A DNA stretch of 64,000 nt, taken from NCBI GenBank assembly GCA_028023455.1, contig JAQFVV010006353.1, positions 806,001 to 870,000 on the forward strand, read 5' to 3'. The stretch's first letter is position 1, and every line of letters starts with the position of its first letter. Positions 1 to 12,800 of the stretch are shown piece after piece. The position numbers were made by a program, and so were the translations under genes. Source of the DNA: Epiperipatus broadwayi (lineage: Eukaryota; Onychophora; Udeonychophora; Euonychophora; Peripatidae). A model generated the notes under the pieces. That model was not told the origin of the DNA, made no database searches, and saw only the letters and a program-made list of their open reading frames with translations.

Positions 1-180
1 GATCTCATAATTTAAACTTTTAAATTGTGAGTCGGTTTCTGGGATAATTATAAATTTTACAGTAAGCTTCATATGTTAAATATTTGTTTCAAATAAAAAA
101 TTATTCATCAATCTATTATATTTATGGATTTATCAATCAGCCCTGTGTGAATTGATATGCAGAATGATAAGCAGTAGAGC

Positions 181-360
181 TAAAGTCCATAGTTCACAGC
201 TGTAGCCCATCATTTCCAATACTTAAATTTCTTAACAACTTAAAATTCATGGGTCACAACTCCAATCTGTCACTTCCAATGCTTGAAATTCTTATAAAGT
301 CAAGGTCTATGGGTCACAGATCCGATTCCTCATTTCCGATGTTCAAATTTCCTATAGACT
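181..360. repeat. Three tandem copies of a 60-base unit
   Basis: Units at 181-240, 241-300 and 301-360 align base for base, each with a GGGTCACA-like block and a CATTTCCAAT-like block. Between them they differ at roughly a quarter to a third of positions. A diverged related block lies near 870-925. Confidence 0.75.
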
Positions 361-489
361 CTGTTAAGAATGTGTGTGTATTCGTACCTACATGCAATAT
401 ATAAAATATATATCCTAAAAGCATTCACATTAACTATTATTATTGTAAAATGAGATAAAAAATGGTTGCTAATTAAATGATGTAAGCAT

Positions 490-605
490 TCGGACCTTGT
501 GTCAGTGTAGTGTGGAGAGTGGTGGGTCGTGTGCAAGTCTGTGCTCATATACCATATATATTACATGTAGAGACAGGTATACCATAAGGCTGTGTGTTTC
601 AGTTA
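490..605 (+). repeat. Rep-D terminal fragment
   Basis: The stretch from the GTGGAGAG block through CTGTGCTCATATACC to CTGTGTGTTTCAGTT matches the right arm end of the large palindrome near 34030-34152. The shared segment extends beyond the palindrome, so the full Rep-D element is larger than its arms. Confidence 0.7.
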
Positions 606-1389
606 TGACATATTTTATGTATTAATCAGTTCATATATATATTAATGTAATTAATAATAGGTATTCATCTATTAACCCTCTGATATTTATATTTATAAAC
701 CAATTAACTCAAATTGCTGTACTCCTGTATTTCCTTATATAAATACTTATAGTTATTAGGAACAATAACTCACACTCAAACCTATCAATCATTTTGGCCC
801 AGTCGAGGTTACCTACCCAGGCCCTTATATACATCCACCTAGATGCAGATACTGCAGACTCAAACTCCATGATAACAGCTCCACCTGTCTCTTCCGATGC
901 TGGAATTTATGAACTTACTAGCAATAAAGGGTTCAATTTCTCCATTAGAATAATAACAGCCTGGAAGAGTCATATTTAGGATTCTTAGTGTTTTCTAGAA
1001 TAATTCAAAATCAATTGAGATGATTCTAATTTGCTATTTTTGAAAGAAAGAAAAGATGTCCAAAATTTATAACTAATACATATGGCAAAAAGGGAAAAAT
1101 GAAGTCTATGATGAAAAAAAAAATCAAACTTTAGGATCAAAGACTGCTTCAGTTTCCAGAGCAATGAAAGAGAAGATATTTTTTCAAGAGATGACAGTAC
1201 CTTTTTGTTAATGGTATTTCTTCCTTGTTCTCATTCTTCCTGTTGAATAACCAGATGGTTAGCTAAGTTGGTTGTGGCTCAATTGTCTGAAAAAAAATCA
1301 ACCTCTTCTTGAAATCTTTAGCTAACTAAAAAAAAACTGTCCCACTGGGTTTGAACCTCCATATCATGTGCATTGACAGGTTAATTACT
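606..1389. other. No gene seen
   Basis: This is AT-rich sequence with short chance open frames. The only internal similarity noted is the diverged relative of the 60-base repeat near 870-925. Confidence 0.5.
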
Positions 1390-1640
1390 ACAGCAGCATC
1401 ATTATCGTTTTCAACCATTACTGATTGCCTACAGGATAACAGACTCTCCAAGTTTAATCCAGTTTCTCTATTCCAGAGCCTCTTTTCTCCATATCACATC
1501 AATAAAATTCCTTACTTCATCTCATATATGATCTGTTTCTAGTTTTAAGACTTCAACTGTCCATCTAATCATTTCTTGTAGTATGTGTCCACCCGAGCTC
1601 CATTTCAATCTTTTTAATTCATTCAATAAGAAAAAAAAAA
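1390..1640 (-). pseudogene. LINE-Y 3' end, decayed
   Basis: On the minus strand the stretch matches the end of the LINE-Y reading frame seen at 61808-62143: the stretch around ACTGGATTAAACTTGGAGAG corresponds to the region encoding the last residues, and a GATGATG-like 3' end follows. Stops and indels interrupt it. Confidence 0.65.
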
Positions 1641-1644
1641 GCAT

Positions 1645-1735
1645 ATGGCATTATGGCTCAGGAATTCATAAGGTCGAGCATCAGGTCTGCGAGTCCTAGA
1701 ATTGATTCTGGGGCTTCCTGATTCCAAATTGAACC
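1645..1735 (+). repeat. tRNA-derived SINE-like fragment
   Basis: A TATGGCTCAGGAATTCA block resembles a tRNA A box, and TAGAATTGATTCTGG resembles a decayed B box. The second block and the following CTTCCTG also occur near 52230-52256. The parent tRNA is not clear. Confidence 0.35.
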
Positions 1736-2428
1736 CTCTTTTAAAGATGGCAGTGATATCTTCATGTTCTTTCACCCAAGTATTTCATATTTGATTCCTT
1801 CTTATTACTCCCAACATACACCTCACCATATTTCATCAAATGGTTTGAAGTCCCTGTATTACTCTTCCGTTAAATGATTAAGTCTCAGATCCGTAAGTAA
1901 GAACTGATAAAACACATCTATTAAAAACCTTCCTTTTCAATTCCATTCAAGTTCAATTCTATGATTAAATTAATTCATACATGATAATGGTTAAATTTAA
2001 ATAATTCATTTGCTTTAGCGATGAAAATGGACAATACAGATTTCGATTTTATTTATTGTTCGTTTATGAAAATTAATTCTTACAATACTTTGTATAATAA
2101 TAAGATGATGAAAAAATAGAATTGAATTTCTAAAAAAATATTATATAAAAGTGTATCAATTATTAATTGTAGTAAAATCAATAAATTATTTTAATAATCA
2201 ACTAATTATTGTTTTATAATTAATAAGAAATTAATTGCTCATAAATTTATCCTATTTTACAATAACCATTATGCATTTCTGACAAGAACATTTTGAAGTC
2301 CTTTGCATCACAAATACACAATAAGGTAGTAATAATAATACTAGTAAGACTATCTTTTATTGTACCATTTCCAACTTTCTTAAACACTTCAATGATACTA
2401 TTTTTTATATCAAAACTTTATTCTTACA

Positions 2429-2456
2429 GTTTCGACTGTCTTGCAGTCATCATCAG
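2429..2456 (-). other. Hammerhead-core-like motif in FB-F
   Basis: The minus strand reads CTGATGA, then T, a GACTG/CAGTC stem closed by CAAGA, then GAAAC. This is the order of the hammerhead catalytic core (CUGANGA, stem II, GAAA). One extra base before the stem is not canonical, and no stem III partner is assigned. Activity is unproven. Confidence 0.4.
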
Positions 2457-2634
2457 AGCTCTTTATATATCCTATTTCTAAAAACCAACTACTGTCCTGC
2501 AATCATTATTACAGCTCTTTATATATATCATACTTTTAAAAACCAATTATTGTCCTAAAATCATCTTCAAAGGTCTTTATATAACCTATTTCTAAAAATC
2601 AAGTAGCTTTTAGAAATAGGATATATAAAGAGAT

Positions 2635-2662
2635 CTGATGATGACTGCAGGACAGTTGAAAC
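2635..2662 (+). other. Hammerhead-core-like motif in FB-F
   Basis: The plus strand reads CTGATGA, T, GACTG-CAGGA-CAGTT, GAAAC. The stem is the same as in the copy on the other strand at 2429-2456, with one G-U pair. The same caveats apply. Confidence 0.4.
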
Positions 2663-3029
2663 TGTAAGAATAAAGTTTTGATTTAAAAAGGTTTCTAGAA
2701 ACATGATATGTAAAGAGCGTTAAAGATGACTGCAGGATAGAAACTATAAGAATCAAGTTTTGATATAAAAAATAGTACTGTTGAAGTGTTTAAGAAAGTT
2801 GGAAATAGTATGATATGTAAATATAGAAATCAATAGATAAGAAAAGGAAGAAGACAATTACTTCCATAAGACTATATGTAATATAATTAAAGTACAATTT
2901 AAGCCAATAAAATATCGTGACATACAAAATATACGATTTTTGCTTGGAGGAAAGATGCATTTTGATTAAAGCTATATGCTAAAGACGAGTTTGGAGGTAT
3001 TTAAAAATAGAACAATAATGGATTAAGGT

Positions 3030-3135
3030 TTTATTAATCATTTCATCTGGCATCTGTTGATTACAAAGTTTACACTAGGCAGCATAATCATAATGCGACT
3101 GGAAGAAAATTGCTAATAAAGTAAGATATTAAATT
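3030..3135 (+). repeat. FB-B single arm
   Basis: The blocks CATCTGGCATCTGTTGATTAC, TTTACACTAGGCAGCATAA and GACTGGAAGAAAATTGCTAAT match the right arm of FB-B copies at 40.9-41.1 and 59.7 kb. Confidence 0.7.
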
Positions 3136-3179
3136 TTTTATAGGTTAAATTCAAATTTGCATAATAAAATAGTTTCTTC

Positions 3180-3246
3180 TTTATAATCTAAAGCTAAGTG
3201 CGGTTTTGGTGAAGTTCACCAAAAGTGCACTCTGCTTTAGATTAAA
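3180..3246. repeat. Hairpin with about 28-base arms
   Basis: Left arm TAATCTAAAGCTAAGTGCGG and on through TTTTGGTGAA pairs with the right arm TTCACCAAAAGTGCACTCTG ending CTTTAGATTA. It lies just beyond the inferred 3' end of ACSF3. Related sequence occurs near 60145-60220. Confidence 0.7.
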
Positions 3247-3324
3247 AAGAAAAAAAAAATGCTTTATTACGGATATGAACAAGTGTGTTATTTAAATGAG
3301 AAATGATGCAAAACAGTATAAAGA

Positions 3325-3454
3325 ATAATTATGTACAAAATATATTTATTTAGCATGATTTATGATGGCATTCAAAAATTTACATTAACTACAAAAATAT
3401 AATTCATTTATAAATCTATATACACAACATATACAAATGTTTCTTTATATAATG
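3325..3454 (-). other. Probable ACSF3 3' untranslated region with AATAAA signal
   Basis: On the minus strand the stop codon is followed by an AT-rich stretch with an AATAAA hexamer at 3345-3350. A transcript end about 15-25 bases beyond it is inferred. Other AT-rich hexamers nearby make the exact end uncertain. Confidence 0.4.
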
Positions 3455-3813
3455 TCAAAAATAGTTTAATAAGTCCTTTTTATTGATTTTTCCTATGATG
3501 TTCCTAGGAATTAAATCTATAACTTTCCACAAGGAAGGAACTGAGTATGAGGGCATTCTTGATTTGCACCAATTTTTTAATTCAGTAATGTCAGTATTCT
3601 CTCTTCCCTTTTTAAAACACACCACAGCGACAACTTTCTGACCCCACATGATATCTGGGATACCTAAAACTGCACACTCTGAAATCGACTGATGTGTAAG
3701 GAGGTGCTGCTCCACTTCAAGAGCACTTATCTTATATCCACCACTTTTAATAATGTCGACAGAAGTGCGCCCGAGAATTTTATAACTACCATTTACGTAC
3801 TTCGCAGTATCTC
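3455..3813 (-). CDS. ACSF3: ACSF3 coding exon 5 with stop (residues 447-565)
   Basis: The acceptor is a T-rich tract followed by TCTAG|GAGATA. The exon encodes the hinge and the small mobile C-terminal domain: [21 protein letters not shown], the [10 protein letters not shown] segment, and the A10 lysine in IIGKINKK. It ends at a TAA next to position 3455. Confidence 0.95.
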
Positions 3814-6800
3814 CTAGAAAAAAAAACATAATAAGAATCACATGATCCTAGCTTATATAATGCTATTCAGCAGCAAGTTCTTTTCCTGTCACTATGGTTA
3901 TGCCACCAAGCAAAAGCTTTAATAACCAATAGATGTTAGATTTAGTGTTTAATAAATTCCTATTCAATGCTGTCATATCCAATATTCCCAGACTCCTCTC
4001 TGCTGAAAGCCAAAAGCTAGAAACTAGTCTGGGGATATTGGATAGGACGGCACTAAATAGGAATTTATTTACCATTATTATGGCAGTTATTGATTACCAA
4101 AGCTTTAGAAGGCATAACTGTGACGAGATAAAAAGAAAATACATTTTATTGAAAAAAAGCTATTTTGGTTCAATTTAAATTTTCTTAAGATATTTATTAT
4201 GATAAAATAAGAAAGGTAATTTAACTAAATAACATCATTTTTGCACGCACATTTTTCTATAATTGAGAAGTTTCATTTAAATCAAATTTGAAAAAGGTTT
4301 ACTAATATTATACCATAAATGTCTTGTTTGAATGGTCAATTAATATTACAGTTTCAAGGTGATATATGATTTAATATTATTTAGTACTACTAGAGTATGT
4401 GATCTATTTTGTACTACCAATAATGCAAATAAACTATCATTTTCAATTATTATTAGCTCTACTACAGAATCAAACCCTCTCCAAGTTTAATCCAGTTTTT
4501 TCTTTTGCTTTTTAATTCGTCCTCAAATTAAATAAAAGCATTTTCTTTAAACAAAAAAAATTATCCATATTATTTTTTATGACAATATAAATCGTGCTAT
4601 CACACTTATGATGCAAAGCTGTACTGAGAGGCATGATATTAAGTGAAAGGTAAAGGAGGCTTACTTTATTGCAGAGGACTCCTTCGCCATTAATTGTATA
4701 GCAGCATGTTTTGATATTTCATAAAGATGGTCTTAAGGATTCATTTGCATAGAATTTGCATATTGTATTTATATAATGATTTCAAAGAACAAGTCATAAC
4801 TGGCTACGATTATGAGAAGTACATCTTCTTGAAAGCGCTCAGCCATATTGTTGTTACAGCTTTACGTCGTCGTAAGTGCGATAGCATGATTTATATTATC
4901 ATATTTAGACAAACGTAAAGTATAAATCTACAGGTTATTACTTAATATTATTTTTTAGTATTTGGATATATCTAATAAAATTGTTTACAATAGTTTTGTT
5001 TATGTGAAGGCAGTGTTTTTAAAAAGCAAATTTTACACAAACAATACAAAAGGGAAATTAAGACTTCTTCCTTCATTTTTTTTCTTTCTATTTTAATTAA
5101 CTGTTTCTCTTTTAATTAACTGTAAATGTTTCTATAATTCCTTTCCCAAAATAAATAGCATTTTAAAAATAAATATAGTACTATATTTTGTGTGATTAAA
5201 AAATTATCAAACTGATTTGGATGTGAGTTAAAATGCAGCCTGCAAACATGGGTTAGACTAGACCATCCTATAGTGCATAACTCTGGAATGTAAAATAAAC
5301 ATGTACAAAGCCAGCAGAAATAGGTTAAAAATCAGTTACAGAATTTTTGTTTTTATTAAGTCGGCAGTTTAAAAAAAGCAAGTTTTTATGAAAACAATCC
5401 AAAGGAAAATTAGGATTTCATCCTTCACTTTTTTTTCCTACTTTAATTACCTGTAAGTATCTCTAAAATTTCTTCCTCAAATTAATTTGAAGCACTTTAT
5501 TAAAAAATATAACGGTATCTTCAACACATAACAAAACTTATCAAACCGATTTGAATGCTGTTTGAAATATGAATCCAACATTAGTAGGCTGAACTATCCT
5601 GAAAAAGTGCATTATTATATTGCTTGTTATCGCAATTGAATACAGGTACAAAATTTGAAGAAAATCAGTTTGGCAGAAATAGATCAAAAATCGATTACAA
5701 GATTTAACCCAAAAACTGGTAAAAGGACATCTATTAAAAGCCTTCATTTTCAAATACATAAGCATATTTTTTTTAAGTAAAGCAGAGAAGATTAGAGATC
5801 TGATGAAGACTGCTGGACAGTCGAAACTGTAAGGAGAATAAAGAAGTTTTTAAGAGAATTTGTTTGCATTGAAATGTATATGGAAGAAGTGTTATAAGCA
5901 ATACATATTTCCTATGAATATTAGATTATTTCTATAGAACGGATTCCATTAGAGTTCAATTCTATGATTTATTTCGTTTATTATGTTTCCACCTATACTA
6001 ATAAAATGACCAAAATATTTCTATTTGTTACCTTCTAGTCCATTATTATCAATCTTTATTTTCTCATTTTTGTTAAAAGCCATTGAACATTAGTTTAGTC
6101 TTTTTAGAATTTTATCTTCAGATCCATTTTTTATCGTTTTCATCTGATAGTTTTCTAACATTTCCTGAAAATCTGAAACATTATTTGCAAAAATATCATA
6201 ACATCTGTAAGATCTAGATAACTTAATAAGATCCATATATTTTTTGATTCCCTTAGCTTACCATTTTAATCCACAAAATATTTCCAGCAAGGAGAAAGTT
6301 TTGGGGATATACAATCCTCATGTCATATATCTTTATCAATGATAGTAATCTTCTTAGTAACCCCATACAATCTATATGACTGTTATTGCATTTTGATAAT
6401 ATCCTTCAACATTTGACAATTTTCAAGGTCTATCTTGATGACCAAAACCTTTAATAACCATGGAAATGATTATGGAATGAAATGTCTTTTCATAATGTAC
6501 AAATTCAAACCATGGTGCCAGCCAAACTGGTTCTTTCTATAACTTCCCTCAATACCTGGGTGTGATCCTCTAGAGAAGTTATAATGATCTTAGTAAAAAT
6601 TTTGTATAGATCTAACAGAAGGTTGATAGGTCTGTCATCTCTAGTATCTTCTTGATCACCTTTCTTAAATACCATTATCACAATTACATTCTTCCAATCT
6701 TATAGTCCATCTTTATCATTTAGATATTTGGGATACAGTTTTGCCAACAATTTCTCTATTTCTTCATCTGCTTCTTCTATATTATTGGTAGTAATTCCAA

Positions 6801-9800
6801 CACTTCCTTAAGTCGTTCCTCTTCATAGATTTAATTGTATGCCTCACCTCTTCATTTAGATATCTGGCATTTCAAGAGGTGTTGTGATTGTAGAGACTAC
6901 TTTGTATCGGTCACTTATTTTACAGATAGTGATACCTTTTTTATAATACTAAGATACTATATATGTATTTGAAAAAATATTTATATCATATAACAATATT
7001 GATAGCATCACATGACTCTATCACGACTTCAATTTACTCATTGCTGTTTCAGCAGCATATTTTTTCTTCACACTTCTATGCCATCTACTGTAACTAAAGA
7101 TGTCACATGATAATTCTTATTAAGTCTCTATTCAGTATTATTATGTCCAATATCCCTGGATTAGTTTCAAAGCCCCTCACTGATAAAAGCCAAAAGCTAG
7201 GAACTAATCTAGTGATATTGGATAGAACAGCACTAGATAGAGATCTATTAAGCATTATCATCAGGCATTTATTAGTTTCTAAAACTTACAATAGGTGGCG
7301 TAAAGGTGTGAAAAAATGTTGATAAGGGGGATTTAGATATAAAGGTTATAGAGTTGACAAAAATTATGTTGTGGAAATGGGATAGAGCAGATTATGGGTA
7401 AATTTAGAGTGGGGAATGTAAAAGAAAGTGGCTAACAGGTTTATCTGGGCTTAATTGCTGAGATATTCTTGACTTCGTTTAAGGAGAAGCCATATCACAT
7501 CACATCACATGATAATTTTTAAAAATGGCAAGTGGACTAAACATCTTATTAATACGTAATTTATTACCTAGCTATTCATTTTGAGGAAGTGAATTCCAAT
7601 TACTTTATAATCTGATCTAAGTTTAAATGATCATCATTTATTAGTCCTGCAAATGAAATGCGTTTACTGCACTTAGCCGTTATTACTTTGATTTTAATTA
7701 CAACATTTGAAAATTTGCCTTAGACAGTAATAAATTGCAAATATTATTCTTAAATCTCTTATCCATTATCATTTTCACTCATAAAGAGTCCACTGCAGGA
7801 TGAAAATCTCTCCAAGTTCAATCCATCTTCTTCAATCTCTAGCCTCTCTTCTCTACATTAGGCAAGCAAACATCCTTGTTTCATCCATCCACTTCACATG
7901 GGGTCTTCAATTATCCAGAAACTATCATTTCTTCTAGAAATATGTCTAGCCCAATTCTATTTCAGTCTCTTAAGTCTTTTATGTAATATGTATATGATTA
8001 GAGGATTTGAACTCAGACTTTCAAGCTCCCATTAGTCACCCACTTCATCCTATACCACTGATGCACATGACCACACACACATGAAAAAAAAATCTGTCCA
8101 ATATACATACTTTGTGCTGAACTAGTACTCATCAGTTGGTCTAGATCATCATACCCCATACACATATATAATCAGGGCTCAATTTATATTAAGATAGCAA
8201 ATCTTCTACCCTTAATGGACAGGCTTCAACCCTCTCCACTCACCAACTCAGCCATCCATATCATTGCTATCTGATGATCGAATGTGCAAAGCCCTTATAT
8301 GCCAATATTTCTTATGTCATACTCAAGTTGAATGTAAAGTGAGTCTGACTCTTATATATAGGACCTTAAGCCCATTTAAATACATAGACCATGTATGGAC
8401 AGAATACAAGCTGTATTATATGCAATATTTAAATACATGTATAGTATTTATATTTTAAACTAGATGCAATTAGAAAGGATTTGAACCCAGACTTTCAAGC
8501 TCCCTTTAGTCATTCATTCTATCCTATACAATATACATATAACCACATACAAATGAAAAAGATCCATCTCCAATACATATTTCGTGCTGAACCAGCACTC
8601 TTCAATTGGTCAATATGGGTATGACACAACAAAAATTGGCAAATAAGGCCTTTGAACATGCCATCATCAGATTTTCAATGATATGGATGGCTGAAGAGTT
8701 GTAAAGTGGAGAAGATTGAAGCCTGTCCATTAAGGTTTGAAGATTTTTTATCTTAATATAAACCAAGCACTGATTATTTATATGTATTGGAGATCATTTA
8801 GTTTTTCATGTGTGTGATCATGTGTATCGGTTGTATAGGATGGAGTGGATGGCTAAAGGGAGGTTGAAAGTATGGGTTCAAATCTCCTCTAATTATACCT
8901 AGTTTAAAATATAAATACTATATGTGTATTTAAATATTATATATCTATATATGCTAACAATACAGTCTCTTAAGTCTTATATATAATATATATTTTAACA
9001 ATTTTAACAAGGCCATACATAAATTTTGATTTATCAAATATCATTATCATTTTCGAACCATTATTGAACCATTAGAGGAAGAAGGTCTCTCCAAGTTCAA
9101 TCCATCTCCGATCTCTAGCCTCTTTTTTCAACATCACACCAGCATACTTCCTTATTTTATCCATCCATCTCACATGTGGTCTCTTTCTAGGTGTTTCATA
9201 ATCTCTTGGAATTCTGTTTCAGATTTCAACTATCCATATATTATCATTTCTTCTAGCAGTATATAATATTATATCAAATATATAATACTATTATTGTAAA
9301 TCTTTTCAAAAAAAAACAAATCTGGAAACATTATTATAAGAATTTCGTAAGCCAAATTTTAAAATAATGCCATTTTTCTTAATATCATTGCCAATCTATT
9401 TGTCGGATAAAAAAATGATGTACAAAAGCTATCTTTTCAAATAACAGAGATATTTCCTTGAAAAAAAAACGAGCTTATATCTATACTTTATTTCATCCAT
9501 TATTTTTTTATCTCGTAAATAAATTGTCATTGACATAAAGATGTTATTTGCATAGTAATTAAATGAATGTTTGTGAATCTAGCTTGTGAAATTATCATAG
9601 CAATGTCTTTGGACTTGGTTTGTTCTGTAAATAGGTTTATATATATATATATATATCCACACACACACATATATAGAGTAGGGATATAATCTCAAACAAT
9701 ATACTTGTTTTTACTAGAAAGAATGTCACAAAAAGATGAATTAAATCACAGAATAGTATGTGCTATTAAATGTTATATAATGAACATGAATAGCTTTTAA

Positions 9801-12800
9801 CAAGCTTTTTCGAATATCCCTATCCCCAGGCCGGTTTCTAGTTATTGGCTTTCATCAGTGAGGCAGTAGGAGGCTGTAGAATTATCTAATATTTTAACTA
9901 TTAAAAAGAATATACTAGCACTTCACTGAGAAAAGCCAACAGCTAGAAACCGGTCTGCCGATAGGGATATTCAGAAAGCTTGTTAAGAAATATTTACGCT
10001 CATTATATAACATTTTTAGTACAAGGTTATTAAATTAAGTCATGTGACATATGACTTGATTTCCTTGCAAAAATGAGATATTAAAGTTTAAATCTATTGC
10101 AACAGGTAGATTAGCAAATCACTTATCTCAAAAATTATTTCTGATTGAATAAAATATTCATCTCAACTTGTTTCTCTACCTATAATAGCTAGATATTAAG
10201 AAAGCTTTAAAAATGAGAAATAAATGTTCGAAACAGGTATAACATTGGTGAGTTTACTACAAAATCTTGACAGTGATACTCCTAATAGTGAAATCTTGAT
10301 AATTCAAAATCTTGAGAGTGAAAATGCTAATAATTCAAAATCTTAAGTGAAAATTGCCAGCTAAAATCCTGACACAAAATTCTTGATAAGTCAAAATCTC
10401 AAGAATCTAAAATCCTGAAAACATAAAATATCAACAGTTAAAGAATTCATTTTGTATCTATTAAAAATGAAATTACATTTTCTTGCCTTAATATTATTAT
10501 TCTTGATTTTTATAAAATTTGGAAAATGGAAAATAACTTATGTTACATCAAAATCTTAACAATTTAAAATCTTGAAAACATAACATTCTACAACGGGAAA
10601 GGAAAGAAATCTTTTAAACATATAACTCAAACAATAAATTAAGCTCAGTTGGCATAGTATGCCTAGCATGCTTTCGACTACTTAACGGTCATCCTCACAA
10701 CACAGATTGTAAGAGGGACTTGTGATATTTAAACAAGGCAGGAAATTTATAAAAAATTTGAATAGTTTAAATATCACAAGTCTCTTTTACAATCTTTGCT
10801 ATGAGGATGACTTTTAAGTAGTCGAAAGCATGCTAGGCATACCATGCTAATTAAAGATTAAAATAAAGCTTTTCTCTAAATACTTTTGTATGTATTCGTT
10901 GTTTGAATTACATTTTCAGAAATAAAGTATATCAAAGTTTTGATGTTAAACATATAACATAAGTGGTATGCTAAATATTGAGTAATAGATGGCACATTTA
11001 AAGCAGTTCTAAATATTTTTTATCAATTAAATATTATTCATGTATTTCATATATCTATCTGTAATGAAAATCCGAATTCTGCCATTAGTTTATGTATTTA
11101 TGAGAAATAAGCGTGAAAAAATTATAAGCATTTGTTTCAAGATCTAATTGAAGATGTTGGAAAAAAATCCAATTGAACTGAGACCATAAGTTATATTAAC
11201 TGATCTTGAAGTAACTGCAATAATTGCTATAAAAAATGACTTTCCTAATGTATATAATGTGACACAGGCAAAACTCTCCATACAGTAGTGCCACTCAGTA
11301 CCAGCCAGAGTAATCAATGGATGGCAGAAGGCTTGTGCATAAAATCCCCATCTAGTGCCTACTCATCCAATATCCCCAGACTAGTTTCTGGCTTGTGGCC
11401 TTCTGGCATCCATTGATTACTCTGGCTGGCACTGAGTGGCACTACTGTATGGAGAGTTTTGCCTGTGTAATAATAGTTATGTGCAAGCATAAGAAATGAT
11501 GATCATGTGATGTAATATAATGTGTTTTTTTTTTTCATTTTGGAAAATCTGTCTGGGAAAAAATGTAAACAAGTGGATTAATATCTTGATATGGTTTCAA
11601 TAATGAATTCAGTTTATTACTTCAACATTTCAGTGCTTTCATTTTTATTCCCCCTGGCACAAGAACTGACATCTTTAATTGAAACCACATTTACCAAGAG
11701 AAGCTAATGATGTGGTAGAATGATTTGAAAACAAGTGTGTAGATGGAGGAATTAGATGATATATGCATAACAATATGGTAGTCCAAGCTCCACTTATCTT
11801 CAAACAACATGATTATTGAATGGGAATTTTCCATAGAAAATCGTGGAGGATTAGTATTAAACTATGAAAACATCACACCATTTCTTATGCGTAGACCACC
11901 ATTTCTTATGCGTACAAAATCCATTAAAACAGTAGCAACTCTTCACGTTTTAGTGGCAGCTAGTGTAAGCTATAGTAATCAATGGATGCTAGAAGGTTTT
12001 TACATCAAAATCCCTATCTAATGCTTACTCAACCAATTTATTTAGACTAGTTTTTAGCTTATGGCTTTCATCAGTGAGGAGTCTTGGATATGAAAGTATT
12101 GCACCTAGATCCATCGACCTAATACAACCCCCCACCTGCCAGATGACTATGATTATTAAAACAAAAAAAGACCCCAAAGTGTATAGATATTGAACTAGGT
12201 TCCAATCGGTTGGACTGAAACCATTAGTGTTTTCAGTTTGGTCTCATAACTTTATAGTTAACTAAAAAGATAAAAGGTAGCTGCCGGAGAATTGCATTAG
12301 ATCCAAAGATTTAGTTGCAGTGCTTTGGCATCTGAGGCTCTTCACTGATGAGAGCCAGAAGCTAGAAACTAGCCTGAGAATATTGGATGAGTAGGCACTA
12401 GATAGGGATTTTATGCACTAAACCTTCTTGGATCCATTGATTAATATTGCTTGCACTAGGTGGCACTATTGTATGGAGAGTTGCTAATTTGCTTGGATGA
12501 ATGGGAGAAAAAAAAGATAAATGAAGCAAAGAAAAGAAAGGAATTGATAAAGAAATTAACATGGAAGATAGTTGCAGTAGCAGGGTTAACATATGGCAAT
12601 GATGTGTTATGTGTTAGTAAAGGGGTATTAGATTACTTAGAAAAAGTACAAAGGGAAGTAGGAAGTAGGTACAAATAATGTAGTTATGGAAGAATAAATA
12701 TGAACAAAGTGATTCTACAGAAAGTGGGTTATTGGTTTTTATGCTGGGTTTGGGAAAAGATGAAGGGGATTTAGATATGAAGGCCATGGAGTTGACAAAG

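Larger units (their letters stand above)
2395..2825. repeat. FB-F palindromic element
   Basis: Left and right parts are inverted copies: a minus-strand block at 2425-2480 and plus-strand blocks at 2610-2680 and 2700-2800. Each contains a GACTGCAGGACAGT-like hairpin between CTGATGA and GAAAC, followed by CTGTAAGAAT. The left outer part around TTTAAACACTTCAATG (near 2381) reappears inverted near 2780. Confidence 0.75.

Noticed and set aside
8264-8458. 64-codon plus-strand frame
   Set aside because: It lies within and next to the Rep-D repeat and has no coding features.
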